Assembly (NCBI RefSeq): GCF_009649815.1
Contig: NZ_WJIC01000041.1
Location: 1 to 48,290, forward strand
Direction of reading: 5' to 3'
From: Nocardia sp. SYP-A9097
GTDB taxonomy: Bacteria; Actinomycetota; Actinomycetes; Mycobacteriales; Mycobacteriaceae
Length of the DNA stretch: 48,290 nucleotides
Shown here: positions 25,673 to 34,189 of the stretch, one piece after another
Numbering within the stretch: the stretch's first letter is position 1
How the letters are laid out: every line of letters starts with the position of its first letter
Position numbers and translations under genes: made by a program
The notes under the pieces: model-generated
What the model saw: the letters and a program-made list of their open reading frames with translations, nothing else
The model's database searches: none
Told to the model about the DNA's origin: nothing

Positions 25673-26359
25673 TCAGCGGGTGAGCGGTGCCGATTCGGCA
25701 GCTGATGCGGCCAAGGCGCTGTGTAACCAGTCATACGCCGCGACCGCGTCGACGGCGTGATGATCGGCCAAATCCAATTCGACCGGGCGGGATACCGATG
25801 CCCAGCTGGGGATAGCGAGAACTCGCATTCCGGCGGTATAGGCCGATCGGATCCCGGCAATCGAATCCTCCACCGCCACACAGTGCTTCGGCTCCACCCC
25901 GAGCTGGGCGGCGGTATACAGGTAGGGCGCGGGATCGGGTTTGACCGCAGTCCGGTCCTCGCCGGTCACCACGATCCGGAAGTGCCGGTGCAGGTCGAAC
26001 CGAGCGAGGGTGGCATGCACGAAACGTCCCGGAGAAGCCGACACCAAACCCGTTGCCGCCGCGCCAACCGCTATTGACAGCAGCCTCTCGACCCCCGGCA
26101 GCAGTGCCGTTCGCCCGGCCCGGACCTCGCGGATCATCAGATCGGTGCACTCCGCGCTGACTTGCTCAACCGATACACCGCACACCTGCGCGACATGGCG
26201 TGCCCAGTCACCACGGCCATGAGTGTGCTGCCGATCGATATCGGTCCAGATGTGTCCGTGGCGTGCGGTGTAGTCGGCCCAGCATCGGTCCCACGGTTCC
26301 ATGGTGGCGACCAGTGTGCCATCCAAATCGAACAGGATCGCGTCGATCCGACAGCTCAC
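25673..26359 (-). CDS. HAD-superfamily phosphatase coupled to ribB
   Basis: 228 residues, beta-phosphoglucomutase-like HAD hydrolase with all four motifs: nucleophile DLDGT (D11, D13), SASP as motif II, VKPDP with the catalytic Lys, and VEDSIAGIRSA. It starts with GTG overlapping the ribB stop by four bases (GTGA), so the two proteins are made in coupled fashion. Known: riboflavin synthesis needs a HAD phosphatase that dephosphorylates 5-amino-6-(5-phosphoribitylamino)uracil, and this enzyme is often unassigned. Inference: this gene is a good candidate for that step; other sugar-phosphate substrates remain possible. Confidence 0.9.
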   Translation of the reverse strand: MSCRIDAILFDLDGTLVATMEPWDRCWADYTARHGHIWTDIDRQHTHGRGDWARHVAQVCGVSVEQVSAECTDLMIREVRAGRTALLPGVERLLSIAVGAAATGLVSASPGRFVHATLARFDLHRHFRIVVTGEDRTAVKPDPAPYLYTAAQLGVEPKHCVAVEDSIAGIRSAYTAGMRVLAIPSWASVSRPVELDLADHHAVDAVAAYDWLHSALAASAAESAPLTR

Positions 26360-27015
26360 GCCCGAACCGCCGCACCGGCGTGATGACTGATCAACTGATC
26401 GATCGAAATCAGTTTCAGTCCATGGGTATCGGCGAACGCCCGCAGCGCGGCCAACCGCATCACCGACCCGTCGTCATGACAAACCTCGCTGATCGCCGCC
26501 ACCGGAGTCAACCCCGCCAGCCGCATCAGCTCCACCCCCGCCTCGGTATGCCCCTGCCGTTCCGCCAGCCCGCCCGGGTGCGCCCGCAATGGAAACACGT
26601 GCCCCGGCCGCTGCAAATCTCCGGTGGCGGTCGACGGGTGAGCCAATGCGCGCAAGGTGATGGCCCTATCCTCAGCGCTGATCCCGGAGACCACGCCCTG
26701 CACCGCATCGACGGTGACGGTGAATGCCGTCTGCTTACAGTCCTGATTGGCCGTGGTCATCGGCGGCAAGTCGAGCCGATCAGCGAACTCGCCCGGCATT
26801 GGCGCACAAACCACACCACCGGTGTACCGAATCAAAAAGCCGAGGGCCTCCGGCGTAGCCAACTCGGCCGCCATGATCAAATCGCCCTCGTTCTCGCGAT
26901 TCTCATTGTCGACCACGATCACCATCCGGCCGGCCGCGACCTCCCGCACCGCGTCGTCCACCGTGTCGAACGCGTGCTCCCGATACTTACCCCGGGTGGA
27001 ATTGGTTGTCTGCAT
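26356..27015 (-). CDS. ribB: 3,4-dihydroxy-2-butanone 4-phosphate synthase, monofunctional
   Basis: Converts ribulose 5-phosphate to dihydroxybutanone phosphate for riboflavin; 219 residues. Signature residues are seen in DNENRENEGDLIMAAELA, and in GHTEAGVELMRLAGL and EVCHDDG further on. There is no GTP cyclohydrolase II half, whereas the fused RibBA is common in actinobacteria. GGAGG four bases before ATG 27015 sets the start. Upstream (27016-27118) I looked for an FMN riboswitch and saw none. The downstream HAD gene overlaps by four bases. Confidence 0.95.
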   Translation of the reverse strand: MQTTNSTRGKYREHAFDTVDDAVREVAAGRMVIVVDNENRENEGDLIMAAELATPEALGFLIRYTGGVVCAPMPGEFADRLDLPPMTTANQDCKQTAFTVTVDAVQGVVSGISAEDRAITLRALAHPSTATGDLQRPGHVFPLRAHPGGLAERQGHTEAGVELMRLAGLTPVAAISEVCHDDGSVMRLAALRAFADTHGLKLISIDQLISHHAGAAVRA

Positions 27016-27118
27016 GGGCCCTCCGTGGTCACAGGATGAAACCGACGAGAAATCCACAGCCGACCCTAATAGAACCGATTGTCATTTCCCTGGATCCATC
27101 CCCCGGGCAAGTCCCGTG

Positions 27119-27442
27119 TCACTCGATGGGGTGGTTGCGCACGTGGACGGCATGGCCGTAGCAGCCTTCGGGCTGCCGAGCCAGGAGCGGGGGAAGCTGG
27201 CGAGTCACCGCTGCGACGGGCTCGGAGTGGTTGGTCGCGTCGTGCGCGTCCTTATCGATCCATAGCTGCGTCAGCCACACCGTGTCCGGGTCGTCGAAGG
27301 CGGTGTTGATGCTGAAATCGAGCAGCCCGCTGTTATCGCCACCGGCACGAAATCCATTGAGGAGTACGGCAATCAACTCCTCACGCCGACCAGGCAGTGC
27401 GGTCATTCGCCCGTAAACGCTGAACATCTCGTGATCCGCCAC
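27119..27442 (-). CDS. ABM-domain quinol monooxygenase-like protein
   Basis: About 107 residues, an antibiotic-biosynthesis-monooxygenase (dimeric ferredoxin-like) fold: FSVYGRMTALPGRREELIAV, LDFSINTAFDDPDTVWLTQLW and KDAHDATNHSEPVAAVTRQL. Such proteins oxidise quinols or polyketides without a cofactor, or serve as stress proteins. GTG at 27442 has GAAGGG seven bases upstream; an ATG at 27457 is an alternative. It lies 103 bp upstream of ribB on the same strand, so it could be cotranscribed. The 174 bp before it hold no gene. Confidence 0.82.
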   Translation of the reverse strand: MADHEMFSVYGRMTALPGRREELIAVLLNGFRAGGDNSGLLDFSINTAFDDPDTVWLTQLWIDKDAHDATNHSEPVAAVTRQLPPLLARQPEGCYGHAVHVRNHPIE

Positions 27443-27616
27443 GATTTCGCCCTTCATCCGATCGATCCGCACTCGAGCCTACGTGTCCAACCACCCGAAA
27501 CAGTCAGGGCCGCAGCGGTATCCGCCGATGCGGTGCAGCCGTCGCGTGTGCAGGCAATGGCGCTGGTATACCTCGGGGACGGTCCTGCGTCAGTACATGC
27601 ACGTCGCTGGAACAGG

Positions 27617-28171
27617 TCAGTAGCGGGGGCGGAGGGCGCGCAGGTAGCGGCGGCGGTAGTGGCGCTGGGCGATGAGGAGGGCGGGGAAGGCCAGGCGCCA
27701 AGAGGCTTTGGAGGCGGGGCGGGTCAGGGAGCGCAGGGTCAGCCAGACGGTGCCGTCGGGGGAGCGGTGGACTATGAAGGCTTCCTCGCCGGAGACGGGG
27801 TGGCCGGGGAGGGTGCCGTAGGCGAAGCCGCAGCGGGTGAGGGTTTCGACCGCGGCCACCACGCGGACCGGTTCATGGATTGTGAACGGGCCGATGGCGG
27901 CTTTGATCCGGTAGTCGTGGCCCTCGGTCGCACGGAGGGCGGAGCCGGTGACGGGTTCGACCTGGAATCCGCTGCGGTGCTTCACTTCCCAGTCCATGAC
28001 GGCCGCGCAAGCCTCGCGCCAATCGGCTTCGCCGTGGCCGATGGTGGCGGTGCGCTCGTAGTGGCGGTAGCCCGGAACTTCCACGGACCACTCGGGTTCG
28101 GCGGGTTGGGTGCCGCCTATCGGGGCATAGGTCAGCCCTTCGGCATTGTGGGCTGGGTCGTTCTCGGACAT
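27617..28171 (-). CDS. DUF1990-family protein
   Basis: 184 residues, predicted cytoplasmic. Recognised by the typical order: Gly/Pro-rich start, TYAPIGGT, YRHYERTATIGHG, a Trp-rich WREACAAVMDWEVKHRSGF, then GTLPGHPVSGEEAFIVHRSPDG and a basic C-terminus with HYRRRYLRAL. Function of the family is not known. AGGAGAG precedes the ATG. It lies upstream of a small membrane-protein gene on the same strand. Confidence 0.88.
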   Translation of the reverse strand: MSENDPAHNAEGLTYAPIGGTQPAEPEWSVEVPGYRHYERTATIGHGEADWREACAAVMDWEVKHRSGFQVEPVTGSALRATEGHDYRIKAAIGPFTIHEPVRVVAAVETLTRCGFAYGTLPGHPVSGEEAFIVHRSPDGTVWLTLRSLTRPASKASWRLAFPALLIAQRHYRRRYLRALRPRY

Positions 28172-28213
28172 CGCTCTCCTGTCGATCGGGTCGCCCAGAT
28201 CAGGCTATCGAGG

Positions 28214-28396
28214 TCAGGAGTAATCGCGGAAAGTCATGAGGAAGCCCACTATCGCGATGGCGAGCAGGGCTATCCAGGCGGCGATGCGCAGGGCGAGCCA
28301 GGGGAGGTCGCGGACGAACAATCCGCTGATCATGAAGGTGAGCAGCATCAGCACGCCGTAGAAGGGTGTGCGCTGGGGATGCTGTCCCAGTTTCAT
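28214..28396 (-). CDS. small two-helix membrane protein
   Basis: 60 residues starting MKLGQHPQRTPF, with two hydrophobic segments (GVLMLLTFMISGLFV and AAWIALLAIAIVGFLMTF) and a short charged loop. Codon use is typical. The ribosome site is weak. It has the size and shape of the small integral proteins common near DUF1990 genes; its role is unknown. Longer in-frame starts up to 28432 exist but add unlikely residues. Confidence 0.7.
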   Translation of the reverse strand: MKLGQHPQRTPFYGVLMLLTFMISGLFVRDLPWLALRIAAWIALLAIAIVGFLMTFRDYS

Positions 28397-28484
28397 AATG
28401 CCTGGATACGCCTGTTCGCTGGGACACGCCAATGCTGCCGGTGGCCGGGTCGATTCATTGGATGCAGTGGGTCCGCGTACCGAC

Positions 28485-29093
28485 CTATTTCTGATCTACC
28501 GCCGCGATGGCCGGGCGGTCCGGATGATCCCAGGCGACCAGCAGATCGGGATCCTCCAACTGTTGCTGCTCCAGGACGGCCGCGATGGTGAATCTCTCCT
28601 CGGTGCGACGGCGTAGCGCCGCCTCGGACATGCGCAGTCCGATCGTGAGATCGAAATCGAGTCCGCGCCCGAGCAGCATCGGCCCCGCGACCAGCAGAAT
28701 CGTTCCGGGTAATGCGGTGCGAATGCGCGCGCGGGCCGAGCGATCGGCCTGCTCATTCCATAACGCGGGCAACCACCGTCCACTGTCCCGAAGTGGTTTC
28801 AGCACTTCACGATTCAGCGCCGAATAGTCGAACCAGCCGGTGCGGTAGGTGTATTCGTCCTCCCGATCGAATTCCAGCCGCACCGAGGCCGGTCGCACGA
28901 AATCGTGCAGCGACACCACTTCGGCGGGCCGCCCGGTCGCCCGCAGCAGTTCGATGACCGCCCGCGCGAGGGACACTGGATCGGCGGCGTCCGCGCCATC
29001 GACGGCGATCACCGCGAACCCGGACAGCTCGCTCGCGCGCTGTGCGACCAGCCTGGCCAAGGCATCCGGGGTGATGGCGGTGAATTCGGGCAC
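28485..29093 (-). CDS. uridine-kinase-like protein lacking the P-loop
   Basis: About 203 residues resembling actinobacterial proteins annotated as uridine kinase: VIAVDGADAADPVSLARAVI, VSLHDFVRPASVRLEF, FDYSALNREVL, LLVAGPMLLGRGLDFDLTIGL and a C-terminal ERFTIAAVL. The Walker A motif G-x4-GK-S/T is replaced by VDGADAADPV, so ordinary ATP binding is doubtful. The GTG at 29093 fits the usual N-terminus (F-x-x-I-T-P); an in-frame GTG at 29168 would overlap the upstream glnX-like gene by 32 bases. It may be the last gene of the pknG operon. Confidence 0.75.
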   Translation of the reverse strand: MPEFTAITPDALARLVAQRASELSGFAVIAVDGADAADPVSLARAVIELLRATGRPAEVVSLHDFVRPASVRLEFDREDEYTYRTGWFDYSALNREVLKPLRDSGRWLPALWNEQADRSARARIRTALPGTILLVAGPMLLGRGLDFDLTIGLRMSEAALRRRTEERFTIAAVLEQQQLEDPDLLVAWDHPDRPAIAAVDQK

Positions 29094-29136
29094 CCGACCA
29101 TCATGGTCGATTCGCGGGCGTGGCCGCCCGTGCGGG

Positions 29137-30573
29137 TCAGCGATATTCGGCCAATCGCGGGCGGACACCCAACAGGATCAGCGACAGGATGGCCGCCGTG
29201 CCCGCGAGCGGCAGCCAGTTGTTCCAGCCGGCGAGCGCGGATTCGGTCTCGCCGATCGAGGCGTCGAAGGCGCGCTGATTGATATCGATGGTGGCGACCA
29301 GCGCATTGTCGTATGCGGTGAAGTGCTCGTTCGACGACCCGGTGCACAGTGCGATGGCGGCAGGTAGATCGGTGCGCGCCAGCTCGCGAATCCTCCGATC
29401 GTCGCGCTGATACACCTGATAGGCGTTCAGCGTGCCGACCGCGGTGTCGCGCTCGCCCGCGAAGGTGATGTTGCGCAACTCCTTTCCGAGGAACGAGTCG
29501 GCGCTCAAGTTCACCTCGCCGGTCGTGCGGTAGGCGGTGAGCGCAGTGTCGAGCCCGGCGTCGTAGTCGAAAACGCTGTGCACCGGGACGCCCGCCAACC
29601 GCTGGGAGGCGGTGAGGAACGCCTGCTGATGCTCGGCCGCGTGCTCGGGATCGAGCAGGTAGCGGCTCTCATCGGCATTGGCGCTGTAGCCGACCGCCCG
29701 CGCCTGGCGCAGGGCCAGCAGCGAGTCGAAGGCGTCCTTCTTTGCGATGGTGAGTTGCTGTGCGGCCGTGCTGTTTCCGGCGAAACCGCCGATCAGCAGC
29801 GCGGTACCGAGTGCGGTCGCCACGATCAATGCCGGATTGAGGCGGCGGTGCATGGTCACCCGCAGCAGAATCTGCAGCCCGATCAGCGTGCCCAGTAACA
29901 GGGCGCCGAGTACCGCCAACCGAATGCGGGCCGCGACAGTCGTGTGTTCCGCTGTGCTGTAAGAGCTTTCGAGTACTCCGCTATTGGAGTCGGCCAGTTT
30001 CTGTGCTCGCGCGAGCAGATCCGGCACCAGGCCGCTCGCACTGCGGTAGTCCTCCAGGGTGCGCGCGGACGGCTGGCCGGCGGGGCCGCGATCGAGATCC
30101 GACAGCTGCATTGTCTCGGCCGCGAGCGCCTCGTACTGTCCGAAGCGGTCGAGCAGCTCGCGAATCCGGAGCGCGGCATCATCCCCGGTGGCGATGGTCA
30201 TGGCCTGTTGCAGGTCGGCATCGGCCTGGACGCGACGGTGCTCGTACCCGGTCAGGGCCGCGGCCCGGGTTGCGGCGAGCACGGAATCATCACCGGCGAG
30301 CAGCACATTCGCCAACTGCGCATCCATATCCGCGAGTGCGAAATACAGATCCTCGGTCGCGGTGACGGTGGGTGCGGTGCGCTGCCCGATCACCTCGACC
30401 GCGGTACGGGTGGATCCGGCGTCGGTGCCCAGGAATACGGCCGTGATTACCACGAGCAGGGCCGCCGCGAGCGCGAGATAGCGGATCCACGCCGGGATGT
30501 CCGCGCGGCTCGGTAGTGCGCGGATGCCGCCGATCGAGGTGCGGGTCGGGCGGGGCCGGGTAATCGTTGTCAT
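29137..30573 (-). CDS. GlnX-like four-helix-bundle membrane sensor
   Basis: 478 residues with four membrane helices (about residues 30-48, 217-240, 249-270 and 455-473) and two extracytoplasmic domains of about 165-180 residues, each Ala/Leu/Asp-rich and helical, like tandem four-helix bundles. Known: in mycobacteria GlnX, together with the periplasmic Asp/Glu-binding protein GlnH, signals to PknG. Here the gene starts 13 bases after pknG with no glnH between them. The assignment rests on architecture and neighbourhood. Confidence 0.75.
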   Translation of the reverse strand: MTTITRPRPTRTSIGGIRALPSRADIPAWIRYLALAAALLVVITAVFLGTDAGSTRTAVEVIGQRTAPTVTATEDLYFALADMDAQLANVLLAGDDSVLAATRAAALTGYEHRRVQADADLQQAMTIATGDDAALRIRELLDRFGQYEALAAETMQLSDLDRGPAGQPSARTLEDYRSASGLVPDLLARAQKLADSNSGVLESSYSTAEHTTVAARIRLAVLGALLLGTLIGLQILLRVTMHRRLNPALIVATALGTALLIGGFAGNSTAAQQLTIAKKDAFDSLLALRQARAVGYSANADESRYLLDPEHAAEHQQAFLTASQRLAGVPVHSVFDYDAGLDTALTAYRTTGEVNLSADSFLGKELRNITFAGERDTAVGTLNAYQVYQRDDRRIRELARTDLPAAIALCTGSSNEHFTAYDNALVATIDINQRAFDASIGETESALAGWNNWLPLAGTAAILSLILLGVRPRLAEYR

Positions 30574-30586
30574 CGAGCGGTACCCC

Positions 30587-32833
30587 TTACACCCAGCTCA
30601 CGGGTCGAATGGCATTGGCCTGGTTGACCAGATCGCGGCGGGCGGTGCTGTCATCGGCCAGTCGCGCGAGGGCGCGGTACTGCGACTCGAGCGCCCGCCG
30701 CACGGTGGTTTCGGTGAACGAGCAGCCGAGCACCTGCCCGGTGTAGTTACCGCGCGGCTCCTCGGCGAGCAGCCGCAATGCCGCGTCCAGGACGGCGATA
30801 CTGTTGCGCGCCTTGGCCTCCGGGGCCAGCGGCAGGGTGTCGAGGCGTCGGCCCGCCGCGGTCAGATACCGCGGAGCCCGGAGCCGTGCACCGCCGTGCA
30901 CCTGGGCTCGCACCGCCGCCAGTTGCGCGGCGAGGTGATGGCTGGAGCCGGCGGGCACGGATTCCGCGGCCGCTGTCGCATCATCGATTCGGTCCTCGTG
31001 CAGCCGGGTCCGCGCCAATCCGAAAGCGGCGCTGGGATAGCCATGGTCGGTGCACCACACTTGCTCGTAAAGTCTTGCGGCGGAGGATATGTCGCCGGCA
31101 GCTTCGAGCGCGACGGCGAGCGCCAGCTTGGCGGCGTTCTCACCGGGCAGCAGGTAATAAACGAGGTCGAAGTGTTCGCGTGCCGCGGTCGAATCCCGCG
31201 CCGCCAGTGCGGCCAGCCCCCGATGCCAGGTGATTCGCCAATCCGCGTCATCGGATTGCTCCAGAACGGTCAAATCCTCCAGTGCGGCAGCGAAATGCCC
31301 GATCTCGATGTGCGCCCGGGATCGGGCGAGCAGCACCTCGGGGGAGTCGGCGGCCGAGTCGAGTGCCGCCAGCAGCAGTCGCGGATCCGCGAGGGTGGTG
31401 GTCGCGAGCAGACCCGCCGCGGGGTCGGCCGGATCGACCAGCGGCACCGGCAGTGCCGCGGCAATGGCCCCGGGATCCGGAACCGCGGGCCAGTCCGCTG
31501 AATCGGTGCCGAATACCGTTCTCTCCCCGCTGAATACGGTTGACAGCGCCGGTCGCGGCGCACCGTCCTGGGCCGCCACCACCTCGCGCAGTACCCCGGT
31601 GAGCTGCGCGCTCATCTCGGCGGCGGATCCGAAACGCTCGTCCGGATCGGCGGCGGTCGCGCGGGCCAGCAGTCGCCGAAATGACGGAAATGACTCCAGC
31701 AGTGGAACTTCCGTGGCGGCGGGCAGGGTGTACCGGTAGCTGCCACGGTAGTCGAAATTGAAGGTCAGCACCGCCAGCGTGCGCGCCACCGTGAACAGAT
31801 CGGACTCCACCGACGCGCCATCGGTCTCCAGCTCCGGCGCGCAGTAGCCATCGGTCTTGTACTCGGCACTGATCTCATCGTCCATCCGGCGCACCGCGCC
31901 CAGATCGATGAGTTTGAGCTGCTCCTGGGTCTGAATCACATTGTCGGGCTTGAAATCGCAGTACAGCAGACCCAGCGAGTGCAGATGTCCGAGCGCGGGC
32001 AGGATCTCCAGCATGTACGCCAGCCCCTGCGCCAGCGGCAGCGGTCGCAGCGCGCCGAGCGCATCGCGCCCGGACCGCAGTTCTTTGAGCGAGGCACCGC
32101 CGATGTACTCCATCACGATGTACCCGACCTGCGCGCCGGTGCGCGGATCGGGATGCCGCACGAAGTTGAAGATCTTCACGATATTGGGATGCTCGACACT
32201 TGCCAGGAACCGCCGTTCGGCGACGGCCGCCGCCATGGCATCGGCGTCACCACTGTCCAGCAGGCCCTTGAGCACCACCCAGCGGTCGCTCACATTGCGG
32301 TCGCGTGCCAGGTATACCCAGCCCAGCCCGCCGTGCGCGAGACAGCCGAGCACTTCGTACTGATCGGCCACCAGGTCGCCGGGTGCCAGTTTGGGCGTGA
32401 ACGAATATCCGGTTCCGCAATGCCCGCAGAATCCGTCGGCGCGTCCGGGTGCGCCCTCGCGACTTCGCCCGACCGGCTTCGAGCATTTGCTGCAGAACCG
32501 ATCTCGTTCGGGCACTTGCGGATTCGCCAGCACCGCGGTCGATGGATCCCGGTACGGCACTTCCGGAATCGAGACCAGCCCCGCGCCGAGGTGCCCGCGC
32601 CGGGAGCTCGCGGTGTGTGTCGATCGCGAGGATGAGCGGCTCGTCCCGCGGCGACTCTGCCGGACCGAACCGGTGCGGGTCGACCCGCTCGTCACATGGA
32701 CCGCGGGAACGCTCGGTTGCCCCGCCGCGCTCAGCGCCTCGGGCAGCGGCGCGAGCCCGCACGAATCGCAATACCCGTCCGAGATCGATCCCCGGCAGCC
32801 CGGTTGCCCACACGATTGCGTGAGAGTGGTCAT
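30587..32833 (-). CDS. pknG: serine/threonine protein kinase PknG
   Basis: Soluble kinase of 748 residues (M. tuberculosis PknG has 750). Order: N-terminal zinc-ribbon-like C8, C13, C22, C25; a Ser/Thr/Arg-rich linker (about 48-80); a rubredoxin-like C114/C117/C136/C139; the kinase domain with GCLAHGGLGWVYLA, K189, YCDFKPDN (D293) and DLG (D310); then TPR-like repeats to the end. Known: PknG senses amino-acid status and phosphorylates GarA to regulate 2-oxoglutarate dehydrogenase and glutamate metabolism. Autophosphorylation normally occurs in the N-terminal Thr-rich region, here the linker. It is divergent from tesB. Confidence 0.95.
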   Translation of the reverse strand: MTTLTQSCGQPGCRGSISDGYCDSCGLAPLPEALSAAGQPSVPAVHVTSGSTRTGSVRQSRRGTSRSSSRSTHTASSRRGHLGAGLVSIPEVPYRDPSTAVLANPQVPERDRFCSKCSKPVGRSREGAPGRADGFCGHCGTGYSFTPKLAPGDLVADQYEVLGCLAHGGLGWVYLARDRNVSDRWVVLKGLLDSGDADAMAAAVAERRFLASVEHPNIVKIFNFVRHPDPRTGAQVGYIVMEYIGGASLKELRSGRDALGALRPLPLAQGLAYMLEILPALGHLHSLGLLYCDFKPDNVIQTQEQLKLIDLGAVRRMDDEISAEYKTDGYCAPELETDGASVESDLFTVARTLAVLTFNFDYRGSYRYTLPAATEVPLLESFPSFRRLLARATAADPDERFGSAAEMSAQLTGVLREVVAAQDGAPRPALSTVFSGERTVFGTDSADWPAVPDPGAIAAALPVPLVDPADPAAGLLATTTLADPRLLLAALDSAADSPEVLLARSRAHIEIGHFAAALEDLTVLEQSDDADWRITWHRGLAALAARDSTAAREHFDLVYYLLPGENAAKLALAVALEAAGDISSAARLYEQVWCTDHGYPSAAFGLARTRLHEDRIDDATAAAESVPAGSSHHLAAQLAAVRAQVHGGARLRAPRYLTAAGRRLDTLPLAPEAKARNSIAVLDAALRLLAEEPRGNYTGQVLGCSFTETTVRRALESQYRALARLADDSTARRDLVNQANAIRPVSWV

Positions 32834-33082
32834 AGTCGCGACCGCCGCACGCCGAGCCGAACCAAGGCCGAATCGGCCCCGGCGAATGCCAGCACTGGCC
32901 CCCCTGAAAAGCGTGAAAACCGGTGGGGCGCATCCCCATCTGTCCTCATGGTGCCACCGCCACCCGTAAACGGATCGTAAGTATTTCCCGGCCCGCTGTT
33001 TCCGGCGTTCGGGCAGGTCGTGCGGCTACCGCCGGTTTCCGATTGTTAGCCTGAGCGCCGACAATCCGGAAGGGAACGGTGC

Positions 33083-33934
33083 ATGGCGACGATCGAAGAG
33101 GCCCTCGAAATCGAGCGGCTCGAGCGTGACATCTTCCGTGGCGCGTCGACCGAGACGCAGCTGCCGCGCACGTTCGGCGGTCAGGTGGCCGCGCAGGCGC
33201 TGGTGTCCGCGGTGCGCACGGTCGAGCCGGAGTATCAGGTGCATTCGCTGCACGGGTACTTCCTGCGCCCGGGAAATCCCCTGGAACCCACCGTCTACCT
33301 GGTGGATCGGATTCGGGAGGGGCGCTCGTTCTGCACTCGCCGGGTCACCGGTGTGCAGAACGGTGAGGCCATATTCACCATGTCGGCGTCCTTCCATATC
33401 GGTGACGAGGGTCCGGAGCATCAGGACGAGATGCCGACCGTGCCGCCGCCGGACAATCTGCCGGACGCGGCGACCAGCATGAGCCCGGAACGACTGTGGG
33501 CCATGCGCGAATGGGAGCACTGGGATATTCGCACCGTCCCGCAGGAGGAGGTGGATCGGCGCGAGGGTCTGGCCGCCCAGCAGCAGGTATGGTTCCGCTA
33601 CCGGCATCCGCTGCCGAATGATCCGCTGTTCCATGTCTGCACGCTCGCGTACATGAGCGATATGACGCTGCTCGGGTCGTCGAAGGTGCCGCATCTGGAT
33701 GAGCCGACCCAGAACGCGTCGCTCGATCACGCCATGTGGTTCCTGCGCCCCTTCCACGCCGATGATTGGCTGCTGTACGACCAGCAGTCTCCGTCCGCGG
33801 GCTTCGGTCGTGCCCTGACGGCCGGTCGCATCTGGAATCAGCGGGGCGAACTGGTCGCGATTGTGGTGCAGGAGGGGCTGATTCGCACCTTCCGGGACAC
33901 GAAGACCGAATCCTTCCCGCCCGGAACGAACTGA
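33083..33934 (+). CDS. tesB: acyl-CoA thioesterase II
   Basis: Hydrolyses fatty acyl-CoA to free acid; 283 residues made of two hotdog folds. Seen: RTFGGQVAAQALVSAV, VHSLHGYFLRPG, FTMSASFH, and in the second fold SLDHAMWFLRP and LLYDQQSPSA with Asp, Gln and Thr/Ser active-site candidates. In M. tuberculosis tesB2 lies between pdxS and pdxT; here it is about 14.5 kb from pdxS. GAAGGGAA precedes the ATG. Confidence 0.95.
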   Translation: MATIEEALEIERLERDIFRGASTETQLPRTFGGQVAAQALVSAVRTVEPEYQVHSLHGYFLRPGNPLEPTVYLVDRIREGRSFCTRRVTGVQNGEAIFTMSASFHIGDEGPEHQDEMPTVPPPDNLPDAATSMSPERLWAMREWEHWDIRTVPQEEVDRREGLAAQQQVWFRYRHPLPNDPLFHVCTLAYMSDMTLLGSSKVPHLDEPTQNASLDHAMWFLRPFHADDWLLYDQQSPSAGFGRALTAGRIWNQRGELVAIVVQEGLIRTFRDTKTESFPPGTN

Positions 33935-33948
33935 CGCACACGGCAAAA

Positions 33949-33981
33949 GGCCCCGGCGACAATGTCGCCGGGGCCATTTCT
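33949..33981 (+). terminator. terminator of tesB
   Basis: Perfect 12-bp stem GGCCCCGGCGAC/GTCGCCGGGGCC (33949-33960 with 33964-33975), AAT loop, then ATTTCT. Starts 14 bases after the tesB stop. Confidence 0.85.
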
Positions 33982-34002
33982 GCCTGATGGGATTACCGCA
34001 CT

Positions 34003-34189
34003 TCAGCGCTGGGCGTTCGCGGTGGTTCCGCGCGCCGGGCGCTCGTGCCGCCACCGTCTGCCCGCAGCGCGCGCAGGTTCGGACGATCAGGTCGATCGGG
34101 ACTCCGGTGCAATCCGCCGCTATGACGAGTCGACGGTTGGTCAGCATGTGCTGCCGTGGGCAGCACCGGTGCTCGTGGCTGTTACGCAT
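34003..34189 (-). pseudogene. small Cys-rich zinc-ribbon-like gene with no proper stop
   Basis: ATG at 34189 with GGGGAGG six bases upstream starts a plausible short protein (CCPRQHMLTNRRLVIAADC, then TCARCGQTVAARAPGA) with a C-x2-C zinc-knuckle-like pattern and typical codon use. Its frame then has no stop until 33026, running through the tesB terminator and antisense to tesB. A one-base shift near 34030 would end it at TGA 34003-34005, a shift the other way at TAA 33993-33995. So it is either a frameshifted gene or a sequencing indel. It overlaps the upstream small membrane-protein gene by 8 bases. Confidence 0.45.

Noticed and set aside
27016..27118. FMN riboswitch before ribB
   Set aside because: The conserved FMN-element segments are not present in the 103-bp gap.
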